In this document: in pieces, positions 20,492 through 33,690 of the stretch
Layout of the letters: every line of letters starts with the position of its first letter
How positions within the stretch are numbered: the first letter of the stretch is position 1
DNA from: Liolophura sinensis
Taxonomy: Eukaryota; Mollusca; Polyplacophora; Chitonida; Chitonidae
Assembly: GCF_032854445.1 (NCBI RefSeq)
Contig: NW_027018377.1
Location: forward strand, 1 to 33,758
Length of the DNA: 33,758 nt
Direction: 5' to 3'
Translations under genes and position numbers: made by a program
The notes under the pieces: model-generated
What the model was told of the DNA's origin: nothing
Databases searched by the model: none
Seen by the model: only the letters and a program-made list of their open reading frames with translations

Positions 20492-22692
20492 AATTGAAAT
20501 CGGCTACATTAACTATGTACAATCGCGACTGGTCATTACTATATTCAACTTTTCATTATAAGTTATGTGCCCTTCGGTAGCCCAGACGACGTCAAATCTT
20601 TGGGCCAAGCCCATTTAACTCACCCAGCAAATGTCTTACTTCTAAGTCGAAGACAAACTCAATGTCTTTATCTACATGTAGAAAAACCACACCATTTGTA
20701 TATAAAAAAAACACAAGGTACTTGATACAGTCCGCTGTAAAAAGTACAATTGAACACTGACCCACATCAATAAGGTGCCAAAAGATGCGCAATTGGGCCA
20801 GGCATCTCCAGCTGTTGAAAAATTGCAAATTTCCTTGGTTTCCATGGAGTAAGAGCCGTTGCTGGGCACGTGATCTTGACATCAATGATTATTCATTTGT
20901 GGCTACAGCCAAAAGTATTGGTCGGAGAGCAACGCGGTTTGCACCATTCGATTTCTCGTGAAAAAATACGTCGGATTAGCCTCTTACCAGCAGCATTGGA
21001 ACAGTTTTTCCACTTTTGGATTTTTGCCTGGTATTTTTTCTAATTGAAATCGGCTACATTAACTATGTACAATCGCGACTGGTCATTACTATATTCAACT
21101 TTTCATTATAAGTTATGTGCCCTTCGGTAGCCCAGACGACGTCAAATCTTTGGGCCAAGCCCATTTAACTCACCCAGCAAATGTCTTACTTCTAAGTCGA
21201 AGACAAACTCAATGTCTTTATCTACATGTAGAAAAACCACACCATATGTATATAAAAAAAACACAAGGTACTTGATACAGTCCGCCGTAAAAAGTACAAT
21301 TAAACACTGACCCACATCAATAAGGTGCCAAAAGATGCGCAATTGGGCCAGGCATCTCCAGCTGTTGAAAAATTGCAAATTTCCTTGGTTTCCATGGAGT
21401 AAGAGCCGTTGCTGGGCACGTGATCTTGACATCAATGATTATTCATTTGTGGCTACAGCCAAAAGTATTGGTCAGAGAGCAACGCGGTTTGCACCATTCG
21501 ATTTCTTGTCTAAAAATACGTCGGATTAGCCTCTTATCAGGAGCATTGGAACAGTTTTTCCACTTTTGGATTTTTACCTGGTCTTTTTGCTAATTGAAAT
21601 CGGCTACATTAACTATGTACAATCGCTACTGATCATTACTATATTCAACTTTTCATTATAAGTTATGTGCCCTTCGGTAGCCCAGACCACGTCAAATCTT
21701 TGGGCAAAGCCCATTTAACTCACCCAGCAGTTGTCTTACTTCTAAGTCGAAGACAAACTCAATGTCTTTATCTACATGTAGAAAAACCACACCATTTGTA
21801 TATAAAAAAAACACAAGGTACTTGATACAGTCCGCTGTAAAAAGTACAATTGAACACTGACCCACATCAATAAGGTGCCAAAAGATGCGCAATTGGGCCA
21901 GGCATCTCCAGCTGTTGAAAAATTGCAAATTTCCTTGGTTTCCATGGAGTAAGAGCCGTTGCTGGGCACGTGATCTTGACATCAATGATTATTCATTTGT
22001 GGCTACAGCCAAAAGTATTGGTCGGAGAGCAACGCGGTTTGCACCATTCGATTTCTCGTCCAAAAATACGTCGGATTAGCCTCTTACCAGCAGCATTGGA
22101 ACAGTTTTTCCACTTTTAGATTTTTGCCTGGTATTTTTTCTATTTAAAATCGGCTACATTAACTATGTACAATCGCGACTGGTCATTACTATATTCAACT
22201 TTTCATTATAAGTTATGTGCCCTTCGGTAGCCCAGACCACGTCAAATCTTTGGGCCAAGCCCATTTAACTCACCCAGCAGTTTTCTTACTTCTAAGTCGA
22301 AGACAAACTCAATGTCTTTATCTACATGTAGAAAAACCACACCATTTGTATATAAAAAAAACACAAGGTACTTGATACAGTCCGCTGTAAAAAAGTACAA
22401 TTGAACACTGACCCACATCAATAAGGTGCCAAAAGATGCGCAATTGGGCCAGGCATCTCCAGCTGTTGAAAAATTGCAAATTTCCTTGGTTTCCATGGAG
22501 TAAGAGCCGTTGCTGGGCACGTGATCTTGACATCAATGATTATTCATTTGTGGCTACAGCCAAAAGTATTGGTCGGAGAGCAACGCGGTTTGCACCATTC
22601 GATTTCTCGTCAAAAACTACGTCGGATTAGCCTCTTACCAGCAGCATTGGAACAGTTTTTCCACTTTTGGATTTTTGCCTGGTATTTTTTCT
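20492..22692 (+). repeat. B four-monomer higher-order block, copy 2 (M11-M14)
   Basis: This block repeats M7-M10 at a step of 2,201 bp. M12 looks identical to M8 by eye. M13 differs from M9 at agaccacg and gggcaaagcc. M14 follows M10 through its first half but has gtcaaaaactacg and the T6 end leading into an atcgag monomer, so its second half follows M4. Confidence 0.9.
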
Positions 22693-24893
22693 AATTGAAA
22701 TCGAGTACATCAACTATGTACAATCGCGACTGGTCATTACTATATTCAACTTTTCATTATAAGTTATGTGCCCTTCGGTAGCCCAGACGACGTCAAATCT
22801 TTGGGCCAAGAACATTTAACTCACCCAGCAAATGTCTTACTTCTAAGTCGAAGACAAACTCAATGTCTTTATCTACATGTAGAAAAACCACACCATTTGT
22901 ATATAAAAAAAAACACAAGGTACATAATAAAGTCTGCTGTACAAAGTACAATTGAACACTGACCCACATCAATAAGGTGCCAAAAGATGCGCAATTGGGC
23001 CAGGCATCTCCAGCTGTTGAAAAATTGCAAATTTCTATGGTTTCCATGGAGTAAGAGCCGATGCTGGGCACGTGATCTTGACATCAATGATTATTCATTT
23101 GTGGCTACAGCCAAAAGTATTGGTCGGAGAGCAACGCGGTTTGCACCATTCGATTTCTCGTCAAAAAATACGTCGGATTAGCCTCTTACCAGCAGCATTG
23201 GAACAGTTTTTCCACTTTTGGATTTTTACCTGTATTTTTTGCGAATTGAAACCGGCTACATTAACTATGTACAATCGCGACTGGTCATTACTATATTCAA
23301 CTTTTCATTATAAGTTATGTGCCCTTCGGTAGCCCAGACGACGTCAAATCTTTGGGCCAAGCCCATTTAACTCACCCAGCAAATGTCTTACTTCTAAGTC
23401 GAAGACAAACTCAATGTCTTTATCTACATGTAGAAAAACCACACCATTTGTATATAAAAAAAAACACAAGGTACTTGATACAGTCCGCTGTAAAAAGTAC
23501 AATTGAACACTGACCCACATCAATAAGGTGCCAAAAGATGCGCAATTGGGCCAGGCATCTCCAGCTGTTGAAAAATTGCAAATTTCTATGGTTTCCATGG
23601 AGTAAGAGCCGTTGCTGGGCACGTGATCTTGACATTAATGATTATTCATTTGTGGCTACAGCCAAAAGTATTGGTCGGAGAGCAACGCGGTTTGCACCAT
23701 TCGATTTCTCGTTCAAAAATACGTCGGATTAGTCTCTTACCAGCAGCATTGGAACAGTTTTTCCACTTTTGGATTTTTACCTGGTCTTTTTGCTAATTGA
23801 AATCGGCTACATTAACTATGTACAATCGCGACTGGTCATTACTATATTCAACTTTTCATTATAAGTTATGTGCCCTTCTGTAGCCGAGAACGTCAATTCT
23901 TTGGGCCAAGCCCATTTAACTCACCCAGCAAATGTCTTACTTCTAAGTCGAAGACAAACTCAATGTCTTTATCTACATGTAGAAAAACCACACCATTTGT
24001 ATATAAAAAAAACACAAGGTACTTGATACAGTCCGCTGTAAAAAGTACAATTGAACACTGACCCACATTAATGAGGTGCCAAAAGATGCGCAATTGGGCC
24101 AGGCATCTCCAGCTGTTGAAAAATTGCAAATTTCCTTGGTTTCCATGGAGTAAGAGCCGTTGCTGGGCACGTGATCTTGACATCAATGATTATTCATTTG
24201 TGGCTACAGCCAAAAGTATTGGTCGGAGAGCAACGCGGTTTGCACCATTCGATTTCTCGTCAAAAAATACGTCGGATTAGCCTCTTACCAGTAGCATTGG
24301 AACAGTTTTTCCACTTTTGGATTTTTACCTGGTCTTTTTGCTAATTGAAATCGGCTACATTAACTATGTACAATCGCGACTGGTCATTACTATATTCAAC
24401 TTTTCATTATAAGTTATGTGCCCTTCGGTAGCCCAGACGACGTCAAATCTTTGGGCCAAGCCCATTTAACTCACCCAGCAGTTGTCTTACTTCTAAGTCG
24501 AAGACAAACTCAATGTCTTTATCTACATGTAGAAAAACCACACCATTTGTATATAAATAAAACACAAGGTACATGATACAGTCTGCTGTAAAAAAGTACA
24601 ATTGAACACTGACCCACATCAATAAGGTGCCAAAAGATGCGCAATTGGGCCAGGCATCTCCAGCTGTTGAAAAATTGCAAATTTCCTTGGTTTCCATGTA
24701 GTAAGAGCCGTTGCTGGGCACGTGATCTTGACATCAATGATTATTCATTTGTGGCTACAGCCAAAAGTATTGGTCGGAGAGCAACGCGGTTTGCACCATT
24801 CGATTTCTCGTCAAAAAATACGTCGGATTAGCCTCTTACCAGCAGCATTGGAACAGTTTTTCCACTTTTGGATTTTTGCCTGGTCTTTTTGCG
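22693..24893 (+). repeat. B block M15-M18 with chimeric monomers
   Basis: M15 is a near copy of M1, with gaacattta, the ACATAATAAAGTCTGCTG word and gccgatgctggg. M16 joins an M2-like first part to the second half of M5. M17 joins the first part of M6 (ttctgtagccgagaacg near 23875) to another type and has a private cacattaatgagg. M18 has cagttgtctt, ataaataaaacac and ccatgtagtaag, like M6, but lacks the M6 word attgctgggagagc. The switches fall inside monomers. Confidence 0.86.
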
Positions 24894-27093
24894 AATTGAA
24901 ATCGGCTACATTAACTATGTACAATCGCGACTGGTCATTACTATATTCAACTTTTCATTATAAGTTATGTGCCCTTCGGTAGCCCAGACGACGTCAAATC
25001 TTTGGGCCAAGCCCATTTAACTCACCCAGCAAATGTCTTACTTCTAAGTCGAAGACAAACTCAATGTCTTTATCTACATGTAGAAAAACCACACCATTTG
25101 TATATAAAAAAAACACAAGGTACTTGATACAGTCCGCTGTAAAAAGTACAATTGAACACTGACCCACATCAATAAGGTGCCAAAAGATGCGCAATTGGGC
25201 CAGGCATCTCCAGCTGTTGAAAAATTGCAAATTTCCTTGGTTTCCATGGAGTAAGAGCCGTTGCTGGGCACGTGATCTTGACATCAATGATTATTCATTT
25301 GTGGCTACAGCCAAAAGTATTGGTCGGAGAGCAACGCGGTTTGCACCATTCGATTTCTCGTGAAAAAATACGTCGGATTAGCCTCTTACCAGCAGCATTG
25401 GAACAGTTTTTCCACTTTTGGATTTTTGCCTGGTATTTTTTCTAATTGAAATCGGCTACATTAACTATGTACAATCGCGACTGGTCATTACTATATTCAA
25501 CTTTTCATTATAAGTTATGTGCCCTTCGGTAGCCCAGACGACGTCAAATCTTTGGGCCAAGCCCATTTAACTCACCCAGCAAATGTCTTACTTCTAAGTC
25601 GAAGACAAACTCAATGTCTTTATCTACATGTAGAAAAACCACACCATATGTATATAAAAAAAACACAAGGTACTTGATACAGTCCGCCGTAAAAAGTACA
25701 ATTAAACACTGACCCACATCAATAAGGTGCCAAAAGATGCGCAATTGGGCCAGGCATCTCCAGCTGTTGAAAAATTGCAAATTTCCTTGGTTTCCATGGA
25801 GTAAGAGCCGTTGCTGGGCACGTGATCTTGACATCAATGATTATTCATTTGTGGCTACAGCCAAAAGTATTGGTCAGAGAGCAACGCGGTTTGCACCATT
25901 CGATTTCTTGTCTAAAAATACGTCGGATTAGCCTCTTATCAGGAGCATTGGAACAGTTTTTCCACTTTTGGATTTTTACCTGGTCTTTTTGCTAATTGAA
26001 ATCGGCTACATTAACTATGTACAATCGCTACTGATCATTACTATATTCAACTTTTCATTATAAGTTATGTGCCCTTCGGTAGCCCAGACCACGTCAAATC
26101 TTTGGGCAAAGCCCATTTAACTCACCCAGCAGTTGTCTTACTTCTAAGTCGAAGACAAACTCAATGTCTTTATCTACATGTAGAAAAACCACACCATTTG
26201 TATATAAAAAAAACACAAGGTACTTGATACAGTCCGCTGTAAAAAGTACAATTGAACACTGACCCACATCAATAAGGTGCCAAAAGATGCGCAATTGGGC
26301 CAGGCATCTCCAGCTGTTGAAAAATTGCAAATTTCCTTGGTTTCCATGGAGTAAGAGCCGTTGCTGGGCACGTGATCTTGACATCAATGATTATTCATTT
26401 GTGGCTACAGCCAAAAGTATTGGTCGGAGAGCAACGCGGTTTGCACCATTCGATTTCTCGTCCAAAAATACGTCGGATTAGCCTCTTACCAGCAGCATTG
26501 GAACAGTTTTTCCACTTTTAGATTTTTGCCTGGTATTTTTTCTATTTAAAATCGGCTACATTAACTATGTACAATCGCGACTGGTCATTACTATATTCAA
26601 CTTTTCATTATAAGTTATGTGCCCTTCGGTAGCCCAGACCACGTCAAATCTTTGGGCCAAGCCCATTTAACTCACCCAGCAAATGTCTTACTTCTAAGTC
26701 GAAGACAAACTCAATGTCTTTATCTACATGTAGAAAAACCACACCATTTGTATATAAAAAAAACACAAGGTACTTGATACAGTCCGCTGTAAAAAGTACA
26801 ATTGAACACTGACCCACATCAATAAGGTGCCAAAAGACGCGCAATTGGGCCAGGCATCTCCAGCTGTTGAAAAATTGCAAATTTCCTTGGTTTCCATGGA
26901 GTAAGAGCCGTTGCTGGGCACGTGATCTTGACATCAATGATTATTCATTTGTGGCTACAGCCAAAAGTATTGGTCGGAGAGCAACGCGGTTTGCACCATT
27001 CGATTTCTCGTCAAAAAATACGTCGGATTAGCCTCTTACCAGCAGCATTGGAACAGTTTTTCTACTTTTGGATTTTTGCCTGGTCTTTTTGCG
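24894..27093 (+). repeat. B four-monomer higher-order block, copy 3 (M19-M22)
   Basis: M19-M21 match M11-M13 at a step of 4,402 bp, and I see no difference by eye over that stretch. M22 starts like M14 (ctatttaaaatcgg, agaccacg) but then has cagcaaatg and aaagacgcgc and ends with gcgaattg, so it switches type within its first third. Confidence 0.9.
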
Positions 27094-29841
27094 AATTGAA
27101 ATCGGCTACATTAACTATGTACAATCGCGACAGGTCATTACTATATTCAACTTTTCATTATAAGTTATGTGCCCTTCGGTAGCCCAGACGACGTCAAATC
27201 TTTGGGCCAAGCCCATTTAACTCACCCAGCAAATGTCTTACTTCTAAGTCGAAGACAAACTCAATGTCTTTATCTACATGTAGAAAAACCACACCATTTG
27301 TATATAAAAAAAACACAAGGTACTTGATACAGTCCGCTGTAAAAAGTACAATTGAACACTGACCCACATCAATAAGGTGCCAAAAGATGCGCAATTGGGC
27401 CAGGCATCTCCAGCTGTTGAAAAATTGCAAATTTCCTTGGTTTCCATGGAGTAAGAGCCGTTGCTGGGCACGTGATCTTGACATCAATGATTATTCATTT
27501 GTGGCTACAGCCAAAAGTATTGGTCGGAGAGCAACGCGGTTTGCACCATTCGATTTCTCGTCAAAAAATACGTCGGATTAGCCTCTTACCAGTAGCATTG
27601 GAACAGTTTTTCCACTTTTGGATTTTTACCTGGTCTTTTTGCTAATTGAAATCGGCTACATTAACTATGTACAATCGCGACTGGTCATTACTATATTCAA
27701 CTTTTCATTATAAGTTATGTGCCCTTCGGTAGCCCAGACGACGTCAAATTTTTGGGCCAAGCCCATTTAACTCACCCAGCAAATGTCTTACTTCTAAGTC
27801 GAAGACAAACTCAATGTCTTTATCTACATGTAGAAAAACCACACCATTTGTATATAAATAAAACACAAGGTACATGATACAGTCTGCTGTAAAAAGTACA
27901 ATTGAACACTGACCCACATCAATAAGGTGCCAAAAGATGCGCAATTGGGCCAGGCATCTCCAGCTGTTGAAAAATTGCAAATTTCCTTGGTTTCCATGGA
28001 GTAAGAGCCGTTGCTGGGCACGTGATCTTGACATCAATGATTATTCATTTGTGGCTACAGCCAAAAGTGTTGCTGGGAGAGCAACGCGGTTTGCACCATT
28101 CGATTTCTCGTCAAAAAATACGTCGGATTAGCCTCTTACCAGCAGCATTGGAACAGTTTTTCCACTTTTGGATTTTAGCCTGGTCTTTTTGCGAATTGAA
28201 ATCGGCTACATTAACTATGTACAATCGCGACTGGTCATTACTATATTCAACTTTTCATTATAAGTTATATGCCCTTCGTAGCCCAGACGACGTCAAATCT
28301 TTGGGCAAAGCCCGTTTAACTCACCCAGCAGTTGTCTTACTTCTAAGTCGAAGACAAACTCAATGTCTTTATCTACAGGTAGAAAAACCACACCATTTGT
28401 AAATAAAAAAAACAAAAGGTACTTGATACAGTCCGCTGTAAAAAGTACAATTGAACACTGACCCACATCAATAAGGTGCCAAAAGAATGCGCAATTGGGC
28501 CAGGCATCTCCAGCTGTTGAAAAATTGCAAATTTCCTTGGTTCCATGGAGTAAGAGCCGTTGCTGGGCACGTGATCTTGACATCAATGATTATTCATTTG
28601 TGGCTACAGCCAAAAGTATTGGTCGGAGAGCAACGCGGTTTGCACCATTCGATTTCTCGTCAAAAAATACGTCGGATTAGCCTCTTACCAGCAGCATTGG
28701 AACAGTTTTTCCACTTTTGGATTTTTGCCTGGTCTTTTTGCGAATTGAAATCGGCTACATTAACTATGTACAATCGCGACTGGTCAATACTTTATTCAAC
28801 TTTTCATTATAAGTTATGTGCCCTTCGGTAGCCCAGACGACGTCAAATCTTTGGGCCAAGCCCATTTAACTCACCCAGCAAATGTCTTACTTCTAAGTCG
28901 AAGACAAACTCAATGTCTTTATCTACAGGTAGAAAAACCACACCATTTGTATATAAAAAAAAACACAAGGTACTTGATACAGTCCGCTGTAAAAAGTACA
29001 ATTGAACACTGACCCACATCAATAAGGTGCCAAAAGATGCGCAATTGGGCAGGCATCTCCAGCTGTTGAAAAATTGCAAATTTCCTTGGTTTCCATGGAG
29101 TAAGAGCCGTTGCTGGGCACGTGATCTTGACATCAATGATTATTCATTTGTGGCTACAGGCAAAAGTATTGGTCGGAGAGCAACGCGGTTTGCACCATTC
29201 GATTTCTCGTCAAAAAATACGTCGGATTAGCCTCTTACCAGCAGCATTGGAACAGTTTTTCCACTTTTGGATTTTTGCCTGGTCTTTTTGCGAATTGAAA
29301 TCGGCTACATTAACTATGTACAATCGCGACTGGTCATTACTATATTCAACTTTTCATTATAAGTTATGTGCCCTTCGGTAGCCCAGACGACGTCAAATCT
29401 TTGGGCCAAGGCCATTTAACTCACCCAGCAGTTTTCTTACTTCTAAGTCGAAGACAAACTCAATGTCTTTATCTACATGTAGAAAAACCACACCATTTGT
29501 ATATAAAAAAAACACAAGGTACTTGATACAGTCCGCTGTAAAAAGTACAATTGAACACTGACCCACATCAATAAGGTGCCAAAAGGATGCGCAATTGGGC
29601 CAGGCATCTCCAGCTGTTGAAAAATTGCAAATTTCTATGGTTTCCATGGAGTAAGAGCCGATGCTGGGCACGTGATCTTGACATCAATGATTATTCATTT
29701 GTGGCTACAGCCAAAAGTATTGGTCGGAGAGCAACGCGTTTGCACCATTCGATTCTCGTCAAAAATACGTCGGATTAGCCTCTTACCAGCAGCATTGGAA
29801 ACAGTTTTTCCACTTTTGGATTTTTGCCTGGTCTTTTTGCG
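27094..29841 (+). repeat. B monomers M23-M27
   Basis: M23 has a private cgacaggtcatt and the accagtagc variant of M17. M24 has ataaataaaacac, gtgttgctgggagagc and gattttagcc, close to M6. M25 follows with gggcaaagcc as M7 follows M6, but has ctacaggtag and tgtaaataaaa. M26 also has ctacaggtag. M27 has cagttttctt, then M1-like ttctatgg and gccgatgctggg. One-base indels against the monomer consensus begin to appear from M25. Confidence 0.85.
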
Positions 29842-31492
29842 AATTGAAATCGGCTACATTAACTATGTACAATCGCGACTGGTCATTACTATATTCAACT
29901 TTTCAATTATAAGTTATGTGCCCTTCGGTAGCCCAGACGACGTCAAATCTTTTGGCCAAGCCCATTTAACTCACCCAGCAAATGTCTTACTTCTAAGTCG
30001 AAGACAAACTCAATGTCTTTTATCTACAGGTAGAAAAACCACACCATTTGTATATAAAAAAAACACAAGGTACTTGATACAGTCCGCTGTAAAAAGTACA
30101 ATTGAACACTGACCCACATCAATAAGGTGCCAAAAGATGCGCAATTGGGCCAGGCATCTCCAGCTGTTGAAAAATTGCAAATTTCCTTGGTTTCCCATGG
30201 AGTAAGAGCCGTTGCTGGGCACGTGATCTTGACATCAATGATTATTCATTTGTGGCTACAGCCAAAAGTATTGGTCGGAGAGCAACGCGGTTTGCACCAT
30301 TCGATTTCTCGTGAAAAAATACGTCGGATTAGCCTCTTACCAGCAGCATTGGAACAGTTTTTCCACTTTTGGATTTTTGCCTGGTATTTTTTCTAATTGA
30401 AATCGGCTACATTAACTATGTACAATCGCGACTGGTCATTACTATATCAACTTTTCATTATAAGTTATGTGCCCTTCGGTAGCCCAGACGACGTCAAATC
30501 TTTGGGCCAAGCCCATTTAACTCACCCAGCAAATGTCTTACTTCTAAGTCGAAGACAAACTCAATGTCTTTATCTACATGTAGAAAAACCACACCATATG
30601 TATATAAAAAAAACACAAGGTACTTGATACAGTCCGCTGTAAAAAGTACAATTAAACACTGACCCACATCAATAAGGTGCCAAAAGATGCGCAATTGGGC
30701 CAGGCATCTCCAGCTGTTGAAAAATTGCAAATTTCCTTGGTTTCCATGGAGTAAGAGCCGTTGCTGGGCACGTGATCTTGACATCAATGATTATTCATTT
30801 GTGGCTACAGCCAAAAGTATTGGTCAGAGAGCAACGCGGTTTGCACCATTCGATTTCTTGTCTAAAAATACGTCGGATTAGCCTCTTATCAGGAGCATTG
30901 GAACAGTTTTTCCACTTTTGGATTTTTACCTGGTCTTTTTGCTAATTGAAATCGGCTACATTAACTATGTACAATCGCTACTGATCATTACTATATTCAA
31001 CTTTTCATTATAAGTTATGTGCCCTTCGGTAGCCCAGACCACGTCAAATCTTTGGGCAAAGCCCATTTAACTCACCCAGCAGTTTCTTACTTCTAAGTCG
31101 AAGACAAACTCAATGTCTTTATCTACATGTAGAAAAACCACACATTTGTATATAAAAAAAAACACAAGGTACTTGATACAGTCCGCTGTAAAAAGTACAA
31201 TTGAACACTGACCCACATCAATAAGGTGCCAAAAGATGCGCAATTGGGCCAGGCATCTCCAGCTGTTGAAAAATTGCAAATTTCCTTGGTTTCCATGGAG
31301 TAAGAGCCGTTGCTGGGCACGTGATCTTGACATCAATGATTATTCATTTGTGGCTACAGCCAAAAGTATTGGTCGGAGAGCAACGCGGTTTGCACCATTC
31401 GATTTCTCGTCAAAAAATACGTCGGATTAGCCTCTTACCAGCAGCATTGGAACAGTTTTTCCACTTTTGGATTTTTGCCTGGTATTTTTTCT
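29842..31492 (+). repeat. B shortened higher-order block (M28-M30)
   Basis: M28 ends with the cgtgaaaaaatacg second half typical of M7, M29 has all the M8 marks except that it reads tccgctgta, and M30 starts like M13 (cgctactgatc, agaccacg, gggcaaag). M30 then ends with the T6 junction into an atcgag monomer, as M14 does. One monomer of the four-monomer block is missing, as expected from a crossover out of register. Confidence 0.83.
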
Positions 31493-33690
31493 AATTGAAA
31501 TCGAGTACATCAACTATGTACAATCGCGACTGGTCATTACTATATTCAACTTTTCATTATAAGTTATGTGCCCTTCGGTAGCCCAGACGACGTCAATCTT
31601 TGGGCCAAGAACATTTAACTCACCCAGCAAATGTCTTACTTCTAAGTCGAAGACAAACTCAATGTCTTTATCTACATGTAGAAAAAACCACACCATTTGT
31701 ATATAAAAAAAACACAAGGTACATAATAAAGTCTGCTGTACAAAGTACAATTGAACACTGACCCACAATCAATAAGGTGCCAAAAGATGCGCAATTGGGC
31801 CAGGCATCTCCAGCTGTTGAAAAATTGCAAATTTCTATGGTTTCCATGGAGTAAGAGCCGATGCTGGGCACGTGATCTTGACATCAATGATTATTCATAT
31901 TGTGGCTACAGCCAAAAGTATGGTCGGAGAGCAACGCGGTTTGCACCATTCGATTTCTCGTCAAAAAATACGTCGGATTAGCCTCTACCAGCAGCATTGG
32001 AACAGTTTTTCCACTTTTGGATTTTTACCTGATCTTTTTGCGATTGAAATCCGGCCTACATTAACTATGTACAATCGCGACTGGTCATTACTATATTCAA
32101 CTTTTCATTATAAGTTATGTGCCTTCGGTAGCCCAGACGACGTCAAATCTTTGGGCCAAGCCCATTTAACTCACCCAGCAAATGTCTTACTCTAAGTCGA
32201 AGACAATCTCAATGTCTTTATCTACATGTAGAAAAACCACACCATTTGTATATAAAAAAAACACAAGGTACTTGATACAGTCCGCTGTAAAAAGTACAAT
32301 TGAACACTGACCCACATCAATAAGGTGCCAAAAGGCGCGCAATTGGGCCAGGCATCTCCAGCTGTTGAAAAATTGCAAATTTCCTTGGTTTCCATGGAGT
32401 AAGAGCCGTTGCTGGGCACGTGATCTTGGACATCAATGATTATTCATTGTGGCTACAGCAAAAGTATTGGTCGGAGAGCAACGCGGTTTGCACCATTCGA
32501 TTTCTCGTCAAAAAATACGTCGGATTAGCCTCTTACCAGCAGCATTTGAACAGTTTTTCCACTTTTGGATTTTTGCCCTGGTGTTTTTGCTAATTGAAAT
32601 CGGCTACATTAACTATGTACAATCGCGACTGGTCATTACTATATTCACTTTTCATTATAAGTTATGTGCCCTTCGGTAGCCCAGACGACGTCAAATCTTT
32701 GGGCCAAGCCCATTAAACACACCCAGCAAAATGTCTTACTTCTAAGTCGAAGACAATCTCAATGTCTTTATCTACATATAGAAAAAACCACACCATTTGT
32801 ACATAAAAAAACACAAGGTACATGATACAGTCTGCTGTGAAAAAGTACAATTGAACACTGACCCACATCAATAAGGTGCCAAAAGATGCGCAATTGGGCC
32901 AGGCATCTCCAGCTGTTGAAAAATTGCAAATTTCCTTGGTTTCCATGGAGTAAGAGCCGTTGCTGGGCACGTGATCTTGACATCAATGATTATTCATTTG
33001 TGGCTACAGCCAAAAGTATGGTCGGAGAGCAACGCGGTTTGCACCATTCGATTTCTCGTCAAAAATACGTCGGATTAGCCTCTTACCAGCAAGCATTGGA
33101 ACAGTTTTTCCACTTTTGGATTTTTGCCAGGTCTTTTTGCTAATGAAATCGGCTACATTAACTATGTACAATCGCGACTGGTCATTACTATATTCACTTT
33201 TCATTATAAGTTATGTGGCCTTCGGTAGCCAGACGACGTCAAATCTTTGGGCCAAGCCCATTTAACTCACCCAGCAAATGTCTTACTTCTAAGTCGAAGA
33301 CAAACTCAATGTCTTTATCTACATGTAGAAAAACCACACCATTTGTATATAAAAAAAACACAAGGTACTTGATACAGGTCCGCTGTAAAAAAGTACAATT
33401 GAACACTGACCCACATCAATAAGGTGCCAAAAGATGCGCAATTGGGCCAGGCATCTCCAGCTGTTGAAAAATTGCAAATTTCCTTGGTTTCCATGGAGTA
33501 AGAGCCGTTGCTGGGCACGTGATCTTGACATCAATGATTATTCATTTGTGGCTACAGCCAAAAGTATTGGTCGGAGAGCAACGCGGTTTGCACCATTCGA
33601 TTTCTCGTCAAAACTACGTCGGATTAGCCTCTTACCAGCAGCATTGGAACAGTTTTTTCCACTTTTGGATTTTTGCCTGGTATTTTTTCT
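31493..33690 (+). repeat. B block M31-M34, repeat of M1-M4 with many indels
   Basis: The diagnostic words of M1, M2, M3 and M4 appear here in the same order: ACATAATAAAGTCTGCTG in M31, gcatttgaacag in M32, CATTAAACACACCC and ctacatatag in M33, and an aaaactacg word in M34. The offset is about 16.5 kb. Many private one-base insertions and deletions break the monomers, for example near 31919, 31986, 32042, 32191, 32450 and 33145. Confidence 0.85.

Noticed and set aside
28022-28402. 126-codon plus-strand open frame
   Set aside because: An 86-codon repeat frame lengthened by a one-base loss near 28279 across a monomer border.
29672-30112. 146-codon plus-strand open frame
   Set aside because: Produced by one-base indels in M27 that join frames which are normally stopped. 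It spans a monomer border in a region of doubtful consensus.
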